64,000 bases of DNA from Streptomyces luteolifulvus (lineage in GTDB: Bacteria > Actinomycetota > Actinomycetes > Streptomycetales > Streptomycetaceae). The stretch lies in assembly GCF_008806595.1 (NCBI RefSeq), contig NZ_VZRB01000006.1, positions 62,001 to 126,000 of the forward strand, given 5' to 3'. The position numbers and the translations under genes are program-made. Shown one piece after another: positions 1 through 9,501 of the stretch (its first letter is position 1; each line of letters opens with the position of its first letter). The notes under the pieces are model-generated. The model was given only the letters and a program-made list of their open reading frames with translations, was not told the origin of the DNA and did not search any database.

Positions 1-66
1 CGACCACGGCCGGCGCGCCAGGGCCGCGAAAGCGGCGTCCAGCAGGGTTTCCCGCGCTGCAGGCAT
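1..66 (-). CDS. TetR-family regulator, N-terminal fragment cut by window edge
   Basis: Only the first 22 codons lie in the window. They begin MPAARETLLDAAFAALARRP, the usual opening of the first helix of a TetR-type DNA-binding domain. A GGGAGG ribosome site lies 5 nt upstream of this ATG; an ATG one codon earlier is also possible but sits too close to it. The gene runs off the left edge and is divergent from hisN. The family call rests on this short stretch only. Confidence 0.55.
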   Translation of the reverse strand, partial: MPAARETLLDAAFAALARRPWS

Positions 67-233
67 CATCGCCTCCCTGGGCGAGCGGCTCTGCGCCCAG
101 ATTTGACGCGCACGAGGGCACTGTCAAGGGTTCGCGAAGGCACTCGGGGGCGCCCGGGGCACACCACCGGCCGCCCGCCCCGCAACCAGCCCCGTATGGC
201 CCTGCACCGACCTCGGAAGATACCGTTCACCAC

Positions 234-1034
234 ATGGCCGACTACCTCGACGACCTCCGTCTCGCCCACGTCCTCGCGGACGCCGCCGACGCGGCGACCA
301 TGGACCGCTTCAAGGCCCTCGACCTCAAGGTGGAGACGAAGCCGGACATGACCCCGGTGAGCGAGGCCGACAGGTCGGCGGAAGAACTGATCCGCGGCCA
401 GCTCCAGCGCGCCCGCCCGCGCGACGCGATCCTCGGCGAGGAGTACGGCATCGAGGGCACCGGCCCCCGCCGCTGGGTCGTCGACCCCATCGACGGCACG
501 AAGAACTACGTGCGCGGCGTCCCCGTGTGGGCCACCCTCATCTCGCTCATGGAGGCCGGGGAGGGCGGCTTCCAGCCCGTCGTCGGCGTCGTCTCCGCGC
601 CCGCACTCGGCCGCCGCTGGTGGGCCGCGAAGGGCCACGGCGCCTTCAGTGGCCGCAGCCTGTCCTCGGCGAGCCGGCTGCGCGTCTCCCGCGTCTCCAA
701 GCTGTCCGACGCCTCCTTCGCGTACTCCTCGCTCACCGGCTGGGAGGACCAGGGCCGGCTGGGCGGCTTCCTGGACCTGACCCGCGCGGTCTGGCGCACG
801 CGCGCGTACGGCGACTTCTGGCCCTACATGATGGTCGCCGAGGGCTCGGTCGACATCTGCGCCGAGCCGGAGCTCTCCCTGTGGGACATGGCGGCCAACG
901 CGATCATCGTGACGGAGGCCGGCGGCACCTTCACCGGCCTCGACGGCCGCCCCGGCCCGCACAGCGGCAACGCGGCGGCCTCCAACGGCCCGCTCCACGA
1001 CGAGTTCCTGGGGTATCTCAACGAGCGCTGGTGA
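234..1034 (+). CDS. hisN: Histidinol-phosphatase, inositol monophosphatase family
   Basis: A 266-aa protein of the inositol-monophosphatase superfamily. In actinobacteria this type supplies the histidinol-phosphate phosphatase step of histidine biosynthesis. The metal-binding motifs are present in order: GEE at residues 68-70, DPIDGT at 84-89, and a WDMAA motif near residue 208. Length fits the family. It starts MADYLDDLRLAH. It stands apart from other his genes here, which is normal for actinobacterial hisN. An inositol or nucleotide phosphatase is the alternative; HisN is favoured by overall similarity to Streptomyces HisN and its usual neighbours. Confidence 0.88.
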   Translation: MADYLDDLRLAHVLADAADAATMDRFKALDLKVETKPDMTPVSEADRSAEELIRGQLQRARPRDAILGEEYGIEGTGPRRWVVDPIDGTKNYVRGVPVWATLISLMEAGEGGFQPVVGVVSAPALGRRWWAAKGHGAFSGRSLSSASRLRVSRVSKLSDASFAYSSLTGWEDQGRLGGFLDLTRAVWRTRAYGDFWPYMMVAEGSVDICAEPELSLWDMAANAIIVTEAGGTFTGLDGRPGPHSGNAAASNGPLHDEFLGYLNERW

Positions 1035-1105
1035 GCAGCACCAGGTGAGCGTACGCGCCGCCAACCAGCCGCACACGCCCTCTTGTTGACCCGAGCTTTA
1101 CCTGA

Positions 1106-1118
1106 GACTCTGAGAGTC
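1106..1118. promoter_or_regulatory. Perfect palindrome downstream of a TTGACC box, before the CBS gene
   Basis: GACTCT-G-AGAGTC is a perfect inverted repeat with 6-bp arms. It lies 14 bp after TTGACC (1086-1091), so it would overlap the -10 region of a promoter reading into the CBS gene. Three tandem GTGAA-type motifs follow at about 1127-1148. The operator role is inference. Confidence 0.35.
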
Positions 1119-1181
1119 CCCCCACTTGTGAATTTGTGAATCCGTGAACAAAGTGGATTCCCTAGGAGGTGGCTCCATCCC

Positions 1182-1574
1182 ATGCTCGTCCGCGACGCCA
1201 TGAGCACGGTGGTCCTCACCATCGGCCCCGCCCACACCCTCCGCCAGGCCGCAGCACTGATGGCCGCCCGCCGAGTCGGCGCAGCCCTGGTTCTCGACCC
1301 GGACGCCGGCGGCATCGGCATCCTCACCGAACGTGACATCCTCAACTCCGTGGGCCTGGGACAGAACCCGGACACGGAGCGCACCCAGGACCACACCACC
1401 AACGACGTCGTGTTCGCCGCCCCCGGCTGGACCCTGGAAGAGGCGGCCCGGGCCATGGCCCACGGCGGCTTCCGCCACCTCATCGTCCTCGACCGTGAGG
1501 AGCCCGTGGGCATCGTCTCGGTCCGCGACATCATCCGCTGCTGGGCGCCGGTACGACAGCAGGTGCCCGCCTGA
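1182..1574 (+). CDS. CBS-domain pair protein
   Basis: A 130-aa cytosolic protein made almost entirely of two CBS domains (about residues 1-60 and 70-125). The CBS hallmarks are MSTVVLTIGP near the start, GILTERDIL in the first domain and GIVSVRDIIR in the second. CBS pairs usually bind adenine nucleotides and act as regulatory modules. There is no attached catalytic domain. The ATG has AGGAGG 12 nt upstream, a rather long spacing; an in-frame ATG at 1200 is an alternative. It lies just upstream of the Fur-family gene, with an operator-like palindrome between them. Confidence 0.8.
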   Translation: MLVRDAMSTVVLTIGPAHTLRQAAALMAARRVGAALVLDPDAGGIGILTERDILNSVGLGQNPDTERTQDHTTNDVVFAAPGWTLEEAARAMAHGGFRHLIVLDREEPVGIVSVRDIIRCWAPVRQQVPA

Positions 1575-1646
1575 CCCGAGTGCACGGGGCGGGCCGGCCC
1601 CCTCGCGGCGGCGGTGGGACCCGGCCCACCCACCACTTCCGCCACA

Positions 1647-1661
1647 TTGGACTTTGTCCAA
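1647..1661. promoter_or_regulatory. Operator-like inverted repeat TTGGAC-N3-GTCCAA
   Basis: A perfect 6-bp inverted repeat around TTT lies 65 bp upstream of the Fur-family start. Partial copies of its core (GACTTT) recur in inverse orientation near 1673-1681 and directly near 1715-1720. Fur-family regulators often bind such elements at their own promoter, so autoregulation is a reasonable inference. Confidence 0.5.
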
Positions 1662-1725
1662 GTAAGGGGTGAATCCAAAGTCACACCCATTCGGGAACTG
1701 GTCCCCTTCTGTTAGACTTTCCAGT

Positions 1726-2142
1726 ATGAGTGACCTGTTGGAACGGCTGCGCGGCCGCGGTTGGCGGATGACCGCGCAGCGGCGTGTTGTGGCCGAAGTC
1801 CTCGACGGCGAACACGTCCATCTGACGGCCGACGAGGTTCACGCGAGGGCTGTCGCCAAGCTGCCCGAGATCTCCCGGGCGACCGTCTACAACACACTCG
1901 GCGAGCTGGTCTCCCTCGGCGAGGTCCTGGAAGTCGCCACCGACAAGCGCGCCAAGCGGTACGACCCGAACGCCCACCGGCCGCACCACCACCTGGTCTG
2001 CGCCCGGTGCGGCGCGATCCGTGACGTCCATCCGGACGGCAACCCGCTGGCCGACCTCCCCGAGTCGGAGCGCTTCGGCTTCATGGTCTCGGACGTCGAG
2101 GTGACGTACCGGGGCGTGTGCCCGAACTGCGCGGCCGCGTAG
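1726..2142 (+). CDS. Fur-family metal or peroxide-responsive repressor (CatR/PerR-like)
   Basis: A 138-aa Fur-family repressor. The N-terminal winged helix (about 1-80) contains RMTAQRRVV and the recognition-helix segment ISRATVYNTLGEL. The C-terminal domain has the histidine cluster HRPHHHLVC and two CxxC pairs (C92/C95 and C132/C135) that form the structural zinc site. I start it at MSDLLERLRG because the dimerisation and winged-helix fold begins there; an upstream in-frame start would add 19 residues rich in Ser and Pro. The type with both CxxC pairs includes peroxide sensors such as PerR/CatR. Ligand specificity cannot be read from the sequence. Confidence 0.85.
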   Translation: MSDLLERLRGRGWRMTAQRRVVAEVLDGEHVHLTADEVHARAVAKLPEISRATVYNTLGELVSLGEVLEVATDKRAKRYDPNAHRPHHHLVCARCGAIRDVHPDGNPLADLPESERFGFMVSDVEVTYRGVCPNCAAA

Positions 2143-2156
2143 CAGCTGCTTCCGAT

Positions 2157-2192
2157 GCCCCCCGGCGCCCGTCTGCGGTGCCGGGGGGCTTT
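2157..2192 (+). terminator. Rho-independent terminator after the Fur gene
   Basis: A perfect 10-bp stem GCCCCCCGGC / GCCGGGGGGC with a 13-nt loop is followed by TTTGTT. It begins 15 bp after the stop codon. Confidence 0.85.
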
Positions 2193-2309
2193 GTTCTGTC
2201 CTCGCCGGCCCAAAACACGTCGACCCCGAAACGCACTGACGCCAAACGGACCTGACGCCAAACGGACCAAGGACCGGAACCCTTTCGGATTCCGGCCCTC
2301 GGCCTTCAG

Positions 2310-2383
2310 TAGCGGGGACAGGATTTGAACCTGCGACCTCTGGGTTATGAGCCCAGCGAGCTACCGAGCTGCTCCACCCCGCG
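2310..2383 (-). tRNA. Initiator tRNA-fMet (CAU), copy 1
   Basis: A 74-nt cloverleaf on the minus strand with anticodon CAT. Initiator features are visible: a mismatched first acceptor pair (C1 against T72) and three consecutive G:C pairs in the anticodon stem (GGG/CCC). The T-arm reads GGTTCAAATCC. CCA is not encoded. The body is identical to the second copy at 4570-4643. Confidence 0.95.
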
Positions 2384-2395
2384 TCGGTGAATGCA

Positions 2396-2425
2396 ACGTT
2401 ACGTCAAGGACGCGGACAGAAGCAA
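2396..2425 (-). promoter_or_regulatory. Promoter of initiator tRNA copy 1
   Basis: On the minus strand TTGCTT (2425-2420) and TAACGT (2401-2396) are separated by 18 bp. The -10 box ends 12 nt before the tRNA 5' end. This fits a housekeeping sigma-70 type promoter. Confidence 0.5.
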
Positions 2426-2487
2426 ATCACTTAATGGCGCAGGTCAGGCATCCGGTCACGGCAGCCGCGGGCAGCACACGGTTCCGG

Positions 2488-4365
2488 TCACGCCGACAGT
2501 TCCTGCCGCAGCGCATCCCGCAGCCGGGCCGCACGCTCCGACACCTCCGCCGGCCCGAGGGTCACCGCCCGGTCCGCCCAGGACTGCCCCTCCGCCAGCT
2601 CCCCCCGACGCGCGTAGACGAGGGCGAGCCGCAGCGCCGCCCGTCCGTGACCGGCGTCCGCCGCCCGCGTCCACCACACAGCGGCCTCCGGCTCACTGCC
2701 CTCCCGGGCCAGCAGGAGCCCCAGATTGAACGCCCCGTTGCGCGAACCGGCCTCGGCCGCCTCCCGGTACCACCGGGCCGCCTCGACGACATCGCCCCGG
2801 GCGGCGGCCAGCATGCCGACCCGCACCTGCGCGCGCCGGTGCCCCTGGGAAGCCGCGCGCTCGTACCACTCCTCGCACTCGGACTTCTCGTGCACGGACT
2901 CCCCGAGCTCGTGCGCGGGCGCCGGCGGGCGCCGTGCGTCCAGTACGGTGGCCAGCCGGTACGCGGCCTCGGGGCTTCCCCCGCCCGCCGCGCACCGCAG
3001 ATGCCGCTCGGCCTCCGGCTCGTCGCCGTCCCGCAGCCGGGCGATGCCGACCTGGAGCGCCGCCTCCGTGTGTCCGGCGGCCGCGGCCCGCTCGTACCAC
3101 CGCAGCGCGGCCGGCTCCTCGCCCCGGCCTGCGTGCAGGATGCCCAGGTTGAACGCGGCGTCCACGCTTCCGGCCTCCGCGGCCTTGGAGAACCACGGTT
3201 CGGCGCCGGTCGTGTCCCCGCCCCGGAGCAGCAGGATCGCCAGCGCGTTCGCCGCCTCCCGGTGGCCGGCGTACGCAGCACGCCGGTACCACTGCTCGGC
3301 CTGGGCCGTGCGCCCCTGCTCGGCGCAGAGCAGCCCGAGGTTGTACGCACCGTTGACGTCCCCGGCGTCCATCGCCGCCCGGTACCACCGCTCCGCCGTC
3401 TGCGGCTCACCCCGCTCGGCGTGCAGCGCGCCCAGCGCGTTGGCCGCGTTGCCGTCGCCGTCCTGGGCGGCACGCAGCCACCACACGGCGGCGCTCTCCG
3501 TGTCACCCGCGTCGCGCAGCAGGAAGCCGAGCGCGCACGCGGCCCGGGCCTCGCCGTCCTTGGCGGACGTCAGATACCAGCGCCCGGCCTCCTTGAGCTC
3601 ACCGCGCTTCTCCAGGATCGCCCCGAGATGCAGCGCGGCCCGCCGGTGTCCACGCGCGGCGGCCTGCCGGTGCCACTGCTCGGCCTCGTCCGCGAGGGAC
3701 GTGTCCGCGCCGTCGCCACCGCGGCCGTCGCCGCGCTCGCCGCCGGCCTCGCGGCTCTCCTCCTGCGCGGCCTGCCGGTCCAGGGCGCGCGCCAGCCGGT
3801 ACGCGGCCTCCCGGTGCCCCCGCTCGGCCGCGGCCCGCATCCACCGCTCGGCCCCGGAGTCGCCCCGGTGCTCTTGGAGATCGGCGAGCGCGTACGCGCC
3901 CAGCACATGCCCCTGCTCGGCGGACTGCCGCAGCCAGTACTCCGCGGCCGGCTCGTCACCGCGCTCACGGTGATGACGGCCGAGGGCGTGCGCGGCCGCC
4001 GCCGATCCGGCGACGGCGGCGATGCGCCACCACCCGGCGGCCTCCTCCGCGTATCCCCGCTGATGAAGCAGTACTCCCAGGTTGTTGGCGGCGGCACGGT
4101 CCCCCGTCGCGGTGGCGGCACGCAGATGGGGCTCGGCTCCGTCGAGATCGCCGCGGCGCAGCAGCAGGGCCCCGAGGACGCTCATCGCCTCGATGTCGCC
4201 GGCCTCGGCGGCAAGCCGCTGCCGCACCTCTTCGGCGGCCTCCTCCGCGGCCTGCTCAGCGGTCATCCGAGCAGCATCGGCCACCTCCCCGGCATCGCCC
4301 GGTTCGGAAGGCTGCACAAATCGCCCTGTCTCGAACAGAGTTGCCTTGTCCCCCATAACGTCCAT
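2488..4365 (-). CDS. Sel1/TPR-repeat protein
   Basis: A 625-aa protein composed of Sel1-like tetratricopeptide repeats, each about 36 residues with the pattern A..LG.L....G....A..WY..AA..G. Roughly 14 repeats span residues 50-610 after an acidic, Glu/Ala-rich N-terminus. No signal peptide or membrane segment is seen. Sel1 proteins are scaffolds for protein-protein interaction; no partner can be inferred. The start chosen is MDVMGDKATL with AGGTGG upstream; an internal start at the fourth codon is possible. It is a monocistronic gene between the two initiator tRNA genes. Confidence 0.85.
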   Translation of the reverse strand: MDVMGDKATLFETGRFVQPSEPGDAGEVADAARMTAEQAAEEAAEEVRQRLAAEAGDIEAMSVLGALLLRRGDLDGAEPHLRAATATGDRAAANNLGVLLHQRGYAEEAAGWWRIAAVAGSAAAAHALGRHHRERGDEPAAEYWLRQSAEQGHVLGAYALADLQEHRGDSGAERWMRAAAERGHREAAYRLARALDRQAAQEESREAGGERGDGRGGDGADTSLADEAEQWHRQAAARGHRRAALHLGAILEKRGELKEAGRWYLTSAKDGEARAACALGFLLRDAGDTESAAVWWLRAAQDGDGNAANALGALHAERGEPQTAERWYRAAMDAGDVNGAYNLGLLCAEQGRTAQAEQWYRRAAYAGHREAANALAILLLRGGDTTGAEPWFSKAAEAGSVDAAFNLGILHAGRGEEPAALRWYERAAAAGHTEAALQVGIARLRDGDEPEAERHLRCAAGGGSPEAAYRLATVLDARRPPAPAHELGESVHEKSECEEWYERAASQGHRRAQVRVGMLAAARGDVVEAARWYREAAEAGSRNGAFNLGLLLAREGSEPEAAVWWTRAADAGHGRAALRLALVYARRGELAEGQSWADRAVTLGPAEVSERAARLRDALRQELSA

Positions 4366-4528
4366 CGTCGCACCACCTGCAACCTGGGTACACCTGGTAT
4401 ACCGCAGCCAGTGAGGTCACTTCAGCGTTTTGTCGACATGCCCACAGAGAGACAAGTCAAACACAGTTCCCCCAACTCCCCACAGCGGCGCGGCGGTCCC
4501 ACACCCCGGCACATCCGTTCGCACACCA

Positions 4529-4562
4529 CGAAGGCCCGGATCCTGGAGGATCCGGGCCTTCG
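4529..4562 (-). terminator. Terminator hairpin 3' of initiator tRNA copy 2
   Basis: A perfect 15-bp stem with loop TGGA lies 7 nt beyond the tRNA 3' end. It is strongly GC-rich without a long U tract, as usual in Streptomyces. Confidence 0.75.
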
Positions 4563-4569
4563 CATTCAG

Positions 4570-4643
4570 TAGCGGGGACAGGATTTGAACCTGCGACCTC
4601 TGGGTTATGAGCCCAGCGAGCTACCGAGCTGCTCCACCCCGCG
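4570..4643 (-). tRNA. Initiator tRNA-fMet (CAU), copy 2
   Basis: The 74-nt body is identical to copy 1 at 2310-2383: CAT anticodon, GGG/CCC anticodon stem and C1:T72 mismatch. The four bases 3' of each body are also the same, but the upstream regions differ. It follows closely the stop of the UPF0182 gene at 4698. Confidence 0.95.
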
Positions 4644-4697
4644 CCGTTGTGCGGCAACCGTATCACGGCGCGGGACGGGCAGTTGATCAGTTATCGC

Positions 4698-7625
4698 TCA
4701 GCCGCCGGGGCTGCTGCTCGGACTCGGGCCGCCGGTACCGCTGTTCTTGTCACCGCCGCCGGTCCTGTCGGCCTTGGACTGCGCATCCTCGGCCCGCTGC
4801 AGGGCCTCTTCGAGGTCCTTCTGTGCCTGTCCGTAAGCCTGCCAGTCGCCCTTCTTCAGGGCCTCCTGGCCGGCGTCGAAGGCCTTCTGGGCGTCGTTCA
4901 GCGCTTCCTGGACCGTGGGGTTGCTCGATGTCGGCGGCGGGTTCGTGGTGCCCTCGTCCGGGGGTGGCTGGGTGGTCGGACCGGTCGCCCCGAAGACCTT
5001 GTTGAGGGCCTGGTCGAGGGTGTCCTCGAACGCGGTGGCACCTCCGTAGGTCACCAACACCTTCCGGAGCAGCGGGTACTTGAGTCCGCCACCGCGTACG
5101 TAGACCGGCTCCACGTAGAGCAGTCCTCCGTCGAGCGGCACCGTCAGCAGGTTGCCGTACTCGACCTCCGAGTCGCCGCCTCTCAGCAGCCGGATGGACT
5201 CGGCGATGTCCTGCTCGGAGTTGAACTGGCTCTGGACCTGTTTGGGTCCGTCGACGGTCGTGCTGGTCGGCAGTTTCAGGATTCTGATCGTGCCGTAGTC
5301 GGGCGTGCCCGCCTCGGCGTCCACCGACATGAACGCGCTCAGGTTGTCACGGCCGTTGGGCGTGAAGGTCGTCGTCAGCGAGAACGCCTGCGCCGCCTGG
5401 TCGGGCATCTTCATGCTCAGGTAGTACGGCGGCACCGCGTTGCCCGACTTGTTGGTCGGGTCGTCCGGCACCTGCCACACCTCGCTGCCGCTGAGGAACG
5501 TCGTGGCGTCCTTCACGTGGTAGCGGGTGAGCAGCTCGCGCTGGACCTTGAACAGGTCCTGCGGGTACCGGAGATGGGCCATCAGCGAGGCCGAGATGTC
5601 GGACTTGGGCTCCACCGTGCCCGGGAACGCCTTCATCCAGGTCTTCAGGACCGGGTCCGCGGTGTCCCACTGGTAGAGCTTGACCTCGCCGGTGTACGCG
5701 TCGACGGTCGCCTTGACCGAGTTGCGGATGTAGTTGACCTGGTTCTGCTGGGCCACCACCGCGCGCGAGTCGTTGGTCGCCGTCAGCGAGTCGGCCGTCG
5801 TGGAGCCGAGGGTCGTACGGGAGGCGTACGGGTATCCGTTCGTCGTCGTGTACGCGTCGACGATCCACTGGATCTTGTTGCCCACGACCGCCGGGTAGGC
5901 GTCGCCGTCGATGGTCAGCCACGGCGCGACGGCCTCGACACGCTCCTTCGGGGTGCGGTTGTACAGGATCCGTGACCCCTTGCCGATCGCCCCGGAGTAG
6001 AGGATCTGCGGCTCGCTGAACGCCACCGCGTACGCGGCCCGGTTGATCGGGTTGGCGAGGTTGACCCCGCTCTTGCCCTCGTAGCTGGTCGTCTTCTCGC
6101 CGCTGTCGTCGGAGTAGTCGATCTCCTTCTGGGGACCGCCGACGATCGAGTACGTGTCGGTCTTCTCGCCGTAGTAGATCCGCTGCTGGTACGCCCCGAG
6201 GTCGCCCTTGGACGGCAGGTCGGACTCGGTGAAGACCGGACGGCCCTCGGCATCGGCCGTGGTGCCCTTGCCGGCGACCACGCCGTAGCCGTGGGTGTAG
6301 CGGAAGTGGCTGTTGATCCAGTTCTGCTTGTCGACGCCGAGGAGGTTCAGCTCGCGCAGACCGATGACTGTGTCCTGGTCCTGACCGTTCTTGTTGTAAC
6401 GGTCGACGTCCAGATTGTTCGGGAACGCGTAGTACTTCCGCATCTGCTGGAGCTGCTGGAAGGTCGGCGAGACGATGTTCGGGTCCATGATCCGGATGCT
6501 CGCCGTGGAGGCGACGTCGTCGCGCAGCTTGGTCTTGTCCTGGGTGTTGCTCTTGCCCGAGTAATCGGTGACCTTGGCACCCTGGATGCCGTACGCCTCA
6601 CGCGTCGCCCTGAGGTTCTTCTCGACGTACGGCGCTTCCTTGGCCTGCTCGTTCGGCTGGACCTGGAACTTCTGGACGATGGCCGGGTACAGGCCGCCGA
6701 TCAGGATCGCCGAGAGCACCATGAGGCCGAAGCCGATCACCGGCAGCTGCCAGGTGCGCCGCCACAGAGTGGCGAAGAACAGCAGGGCGCAGATGACGGC
6801 GATGCAGAACAGGATCGTCTTGGCCGGCAGATAGGCGTTGGCGTCGACGTACCTGAGGCCGGTCCAGTTGTCGGTCGCCTTGAAGTCGCTGGACTTGACC
6901 GCGAGGCCGTACCGGTCGAGCCAGTACGCGATCGCCTTCAGTGTCACGAAGACACCCAGCAGCACCGACAGGTGCCCGGTGGCCGCGGCCGTGGCGCGCG
7001 CGCCCGGGCTGGTGATGCGCAGCCCGCCGTAGAGGTAGTGCGTGAGCGCGGCGGCGATCAGGGACAGGATCGCGGCGGCGAAGCCGAAGCCGAGCAGGAA
7101 GCGGTACCAGGGCAGGTCGAAGGCGTAGAAGGAGACGTCGAGGTGGAACTGCGGGTCCTTCTGGTGGAAGGGCACGCCGTTGACCCACATCAGCCAGGTG
7201 CGCCACTGGCTCGACGCCGAGGCACCCGCGATCAGGCCGACCAGGGAGGTGATCCCGAGCAGCAGCCACGTCTTGTACGGCGCGATGCCCATCCGGTAAC
7301 GGTCGAGGCTCTGCTGCTCCATCGACATGGCGCTCAGCGGCGGCCGCATGCGGTGCGCCAGCCAGATGTTGAAGCCGACCGCGAGGGCCATCAGCAGGCC
7401 GAAGACGAAGAACAGCCCGATCTTGGTCCACAGCGTGGTCGTGAAGACGGACGAGTAGTGCACCGACCGGTACCAGAGCCAGTCCGTCCAGAAGCCCGCG
7501 AACATGGTGAACGCCATGCCGAGAACGGCCAGGACGCCCAGTGTCATGAGCAGGGTCCGCACGCGCCGGGACGGGCGGCCCACTCTCATCCGCGGCCCCG
7601 TCGGGCCTCCGCCGCGGTCCGGCAT
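4698..7625 (-). CDS. UPF0182-family large integral membrane protein
   Basis: A 975-aa membrane protein of UPF0182 (orthologue of Rv3193c by memory). About seven hydrophobic helices occupy the first 310 residues, including [20 protein letters not shown] at the end of that block. A long extracytoplasmic domain of about 560 residues follows, then a charged, Ala/Lys/Glu-rich coiled segment and a Gly/Ser/Pro tail. The function is not established. I start at [10 protein letters not shown]; a GTG at 7646 adds seven residues, and neither has a clear ribosome site. It is divergent from the gene at 7788 across a 160-bp region. Confidence 0.85.
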   Translation of the reverse strand: MPDRGGGPTGPRMRVGRPSRRVRTLLMTLGVLAVLGMAFTMFAGFWTDWLWYRSVHYSSVFTTTLWTKIGLFFVFGLLMALAVGFNIWLAHRMRPPLSAMSMEQQSLDRYRMGIAPYKTWLLLGITSLVGLIAGASASSQWRTWLMWVNGVPFHQKDPQFHLDVSFYAFDLPWYRFLLGFGFAAAILSLIAAALTHYLYGGLRITSPGARATAAATGHLSVLLGVFVTLKAIAYWLDRYGLAVKSSDFKATDNWTGLRYVDANAYLPAKTILFCIAVICALLFFATLWRRTWQLPVIGFGLMVLSAILIGGLYPAIVQKFQVQPNEQAKEAPYVEKNLRATREAYGIQGAKVTDYSGKSNTQDKTKLRDDVASTASIRIMDPNIVSPTFQQLQQMRKYYAFPNNLDVDRYNKNGQDQDTVIGLRELNLLGVDKQNWINSHFRYTHGYGVVAGKGTTADAEGRPVFTESDLPSKGDLGAYQQRIYYGEKTDTYSIVGGPQKEIDYSDDSGEKTTSYEGKSGVNLANPINRAAYAVAFSEPQILYSGAIGKGSRILYNRTPKERVEAVAPWLTIDGDAYPAVVGNKIQWIVDAYTTTNGYPYASRTTLGSTTADSLTATNDSRAVVAQQNQVNYIRNSVKATVDAYTGEVKLYQWDTADPVLKTWMKAFPGTVEPKSDISASLMAHLRYPQDLFKVQRELLTRYHVKDATTFLSGSEVWQVPDDPTNKSGNAVPPYYLSMKMPDQAAQAFSLTTTFTPNGRDNLSAFMSVDAEAGTPDYGTIRILKLPTSTTVDGPKQVQSQFNSEQDIAESIRLLRGGDSEVEYGNLLTVPLDGGLLYVEPVYVRGGGLKYPLLRKVLVTYGGATAFEDTLDQALNKVFGATGPTTQPPPDEGTTNPPPTSSNPTVQEALNDAQKAFDAGQEALKKGDWQAYGQAQKDLEEALQRAEDAQSKADRTGGGDKNSGTGGPSPSSSPGG

Positions 7626-7787
7626 CTGGAAAGCCAAGGTGTGCACCTCGAAGTTCGCTGTCGATCCGTCAGACCCTCATCGCTCGGGCCGTCCGGGGGC
7701 CTCGTGATCGTAGGCCCACACCTATGCAACTTACTCACGCTTTACTCGGTTCCCGATTCCGGTCAGGAACGAGGCAGGATTGTGACC

Positions 7788-8330
7788 ATGTCCAACACTC
7801 CCATGGCGGCGAGCCCGCTCACCCGGGCCGTGCTCGAGATCGACGAGTACGCCTCCGGCCTCGGCTGGGACCAGCCCGCCCGCCTCTTCGCCCTCGTAGA
7901 CACCGCACGGCTGCGCGCCCAGGAACCCGCGCTCGCGGCCCAGCTGGGCCTGGACGAAGAGCCGAAGACCTCCGGTCTCACCCCGATCGAGCAGGACGAG
8001 ATCCCGGCCGGCAAGGCGCTGGACGAGTTCCTCGGCACGATCGCCTGGCCCGACGCGGTGGCCGGCTGCGCGCTCACGGTGGAGCGCCTGATGCTGCCGC
8101 CCTCCGCCGAGACCTCCGTCCCCGAGGGGCTGGACGAGAAGAGGCTCGCCCAGTGGGTGGCCCGGCACCCGGACCGCCAGGAGGTCCGGATGACCGTCGC
8201 GGTACTGCGTGACGGCTCCCGCGACTCGGCCTTGCGGCTGCGCGAGAAGGACTCCCCGACGGAGGTCCTCACCGGGGGCGACCTGGTCCCGGGCCTCGCG
8301 GAGGCGCTGGCGGCGACGTTCGAGGAGTAG
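7788..8330 (+). CDS. Conserved actinobacterial protein of the PPA1309 family
   Basis: A 180-aa soluble acidic protein with the conserved opening LTRAVLEIDEYASGLGWDQP and a central WPDAVAGCALTVERLMLPP segment. It resembles the PPA1309 family of unknown function found beside the Lon-like protease gene in actinobacteria. GAGGCAGG lies upstream; a GTG two codons earlier (7782) is an alternative start. No enzymatic motif is recognised. Confidence 0.75.
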   Translation: MSNTPMAASPLTRAVLEIDEYASGLGWDQPARLFALVDTARLRAQEPALAAQLGLDEEPKTSGLTPIEQDEIPAGKALDEFLGTIAWPDAVAGCALTVERLMLPPSAETSVPEGLDEKRLAQWVARHPDRQEVRMTVAVLRDGSRDSALRLREKDSPTEVLTGGDLVPGLAEALAATFEE

Positions 8331-8370
8331 CCCCCCGAGCCCGAGGAACGGCCCCGGGCAGCCCGCCGGG

Positions 8371-9465
8371 CTACCTCACCGTGCACGTCGGCAGGTCGGC
8401 GGTCTTGCCGCTGCGGATGTCCCTGAGGGCGCCGAGCGCGTCGTCGATGGTGTTCACCTTGACGAGGGTGAGCCCCGCGGGGGTGTCCTTGGCCGCGGAC
8501 GAGCAGTTGTCGGCGGGCGTCAGGAAGTACCGGGCGCCCTTGTCGCGCGCGCCGACCGTCTTCATCTGGATGCCGCCGATCGGGCCGACCTTGCCGTCGT
8601 CGTCGATCGTGCCGGTGCCGGCCACGAACTTCCCGCCCGTCAGGCTGCCGGGTGTGAGTTTGTCGTAGATGCCGAGTGCGAACATCAGCCCGGCGCTCGG
8701 TCCGCCGACGTCGGCGAGCTTGATGTCGATGCTGAACGGGAACGTGTGGTCGGTCCCGGCGGAGATCCCGACGATGGCGCGCTTCTCGAGGCTGTCGTCG
8801 GACCGGGCGGTCGTGATCGTGATGTCCTCGGTCTTCGTCGCCGTCCTGTTCTCCTTCTCGGCGGCGGCCTGCTCCTTGGCGGGCACGACCGTGAAGACGA
8901 CGTCCTGGCCGGGCTTGTGCTTGGTCACCAGCTCGGCGACGTCGGCCGGCTCCTTCACCGCCGTACCGTCCACGGCCTTGACCACGTCACCGGCGTGCAG
9001 CCTGCCCTCGGCCGGGGACCCCTTGACGACCGTCGAGACGATCACCCAGGACCGCACGGGGATGTCCAGCGCCTTCAGGGCGGCGACCTTGGCCGTCTCC
9101 TGGGACTGGCTGAACTCCTCGGCGTTCTCCTGGGTGGACTCCTCCTCCGTCTTGCCGTCGGGGTACAGCGTGTCGTGCGGCACGACCTTGTTGTCGTGCG
9201 CAAGCCATCCGTAGACCGCCTCGACGATGTTCATCCGGTAGTCGGCGCTGGTGACCCGGACCGTGGTCATGTTGAGGTGGCCACTGGCCGGGTAGGTCTT
9301 GCGCCCGGAGATCTGCAGCACCGGCTCGCCGTCGTGATCGCCGAGCGTGTTCACCGTCGGCCCCGGCGACAGCTCCGAGTACGGCACGGGGATGAGGACT
9401 CCCGCGCACAGGAGCGCGATCAGCATCAGGGTGGAGGCGAGCATCGTCGCGGTGCGGCGTGGCAT
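8371..9465 (-). CDS. Membrane-anchored PDZ and Lon-type (S16) serine protease, YlbL family
   Basis: A 364-aa protein. Residues 8-28 form a signal-anchor helix. A PDZ-like domain covers about 135-195 (GSPAEGRLHAGDVV). The C-terminal Lon-type protease domain carries the Ser-Lys dyad: S257 in GGPSAGLMFALG and K302 in GGIQMKTVGA. The protease would face the outside of the membrane. It is the orthologue of Rv3194c by architecture and neighbours. Substrates are unknown. The gene converges on the PPA1309-type gene with 40 bp between stops. Confidence 0.9.
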   Translation of the reverse strand: MPRRTATMLASTLMLIALLCAGVLIPVPYSELSPGPTVNTLGDHDGEPVLQISGRKTYPASGHLNMTTVRVTSADYRMNIVEAVYGWLAHDNKVVPHDTLYPDGKTEEESTQENAEEFSQSQETAKVAALKALDIPVRSWVIVSTVVKGSPAEGRLHAGDVVKAVDGTAVKEPADVAELVTKHKPGQDVVFTVVPAKEQAAAEKENRTATKTEDITITTARSDDSLEKRAIVGISAGTDHTFPFSIDIKLADVGGPSAGLMFALGIYDKLTPGSLTGGKFVAGTGTIDDDGKVGPIGGIQMKTVGARDKGARYFLTPADNCSSAAKDTPAGLTLVKVNTIDDALGALRDIRSGKTADLPTCTVR

Positions 9466-9501
9466 GCCACGACAGTACGGGACGGCCCTGTCAGCGCACC
9501 G

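Noticed and set aside
2347..4572. 741-codon frame on the + strand opposite the Sel1 gene
   Set aside because: Its composition (Arg/Pro/Leu-rich) is the mirror of GC-biased codons of the minus-strand gene, and it runs through both tRNA regions without domain similarity.
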